Source: Desulfofustis sp. (GTDB lineage Bacteria; Desulfobacterota; Desulfobulbia; Desulfobulbales; Desulfocapsaceae). Taken from it: a DNA stretch of 14,622 nt. Both the position numbers and the translations under genes were made by a program. The number at the start of each line of letters is the position of its first letter. Position 1 is the first letter of the stretch. Where the stretch lies: positions 1-14,622 of the forward strand of contig JARFQM010000050.1 in NCBI GenBank assembly GCA_029287755.1, in the 5' to 3' direction. Under the pieces are notes generated by a model. The model did not search any database. It saw nothing but the letters and a program-made list of their open reading frames with translations, and was not told where the DNA came from. This document shows, piece by piece, positions 14,614 to 14,622 of this stretch.

Positions 14614-14622
14614 AGCTATTCA

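Overview
This window is a bacterial chromosome segment of roughly 55-58% G+C by eye. It most resembles an anaerobic deltaproteobacterium (Desulfobacterota / Desulfuromonadota), though I cannot fix the genus. The reasons are the gene order nusA-ylxR-infB-rbfA-nrnA-truB-rpsO-pnp-dut, the presence of a small assimilatory-type siroheme sulfite reductase, a MoaD/ThiS-like sulfur carrier, and intergenic palindromes of the GGGGACAC/GTGTCCCC type that I recall from such genomes.

Region 1 (1-9440, all + strand) is a conserved translation and RNA-turnover cluster. It holds the tail of nusA, then ylxR, infB (IF-2), rbfA, a DHH phosphoesterase (nrnA-like), truB, rpsO (S15) and pnp (PNPase), followed by dut and a YycJ/WalJ-like metallo-beta-lactamase-fold protein. 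rbfA overlaps nrnA, and dut overlaps the hydrolase gene by GTGA, so both pairs look translationally coupled. A fresh promoter probably precedes rpsO. A strong intrinsic terminator separates rpsO from pnp, and a GC-rich hairpin sits in the pnp leader. This resembles the E. coli rpsO-pnp arrangement, where pnp is controlled by its leader. PNPase and NrnA would act in sequence: PNPase shortens RNA and NrnA-type enzymes remove the last few nucleotides.

Region 2 (8086-8173 and 9463-9525) contains dispersed palindromic elements of one form: GGGGACAC, 8-12 nt, GTGTCCCC. Two lie between pnp and dut. Two more are fused head to head as a 22-bp perfect inverted repeat between convergent genes. No transposase is present in the window.

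Region 3 (9541-14622) is a looser, accessory-like stretch with mostly minus-strand genes. It has an AHL-lactonase-like metallo-hydrolase with an altered metal site, a possible small basic protein, the orphan small sulfite reductase, a 518-aa Fic protein preceded by four copies of a 13-bp direct repeat (a possible operator array), a ten-helix EamA/DMT transporter on the + strand, and a MoaD/ThiS-like protein ending in Gly-Gly-Gly at the window edge. These genes do not form an obvious pathway. I do not see an unambiguous new system. The fic upstream repeats, the GGGGACAC elements and the altered lactonase site are the parts most worth checking.
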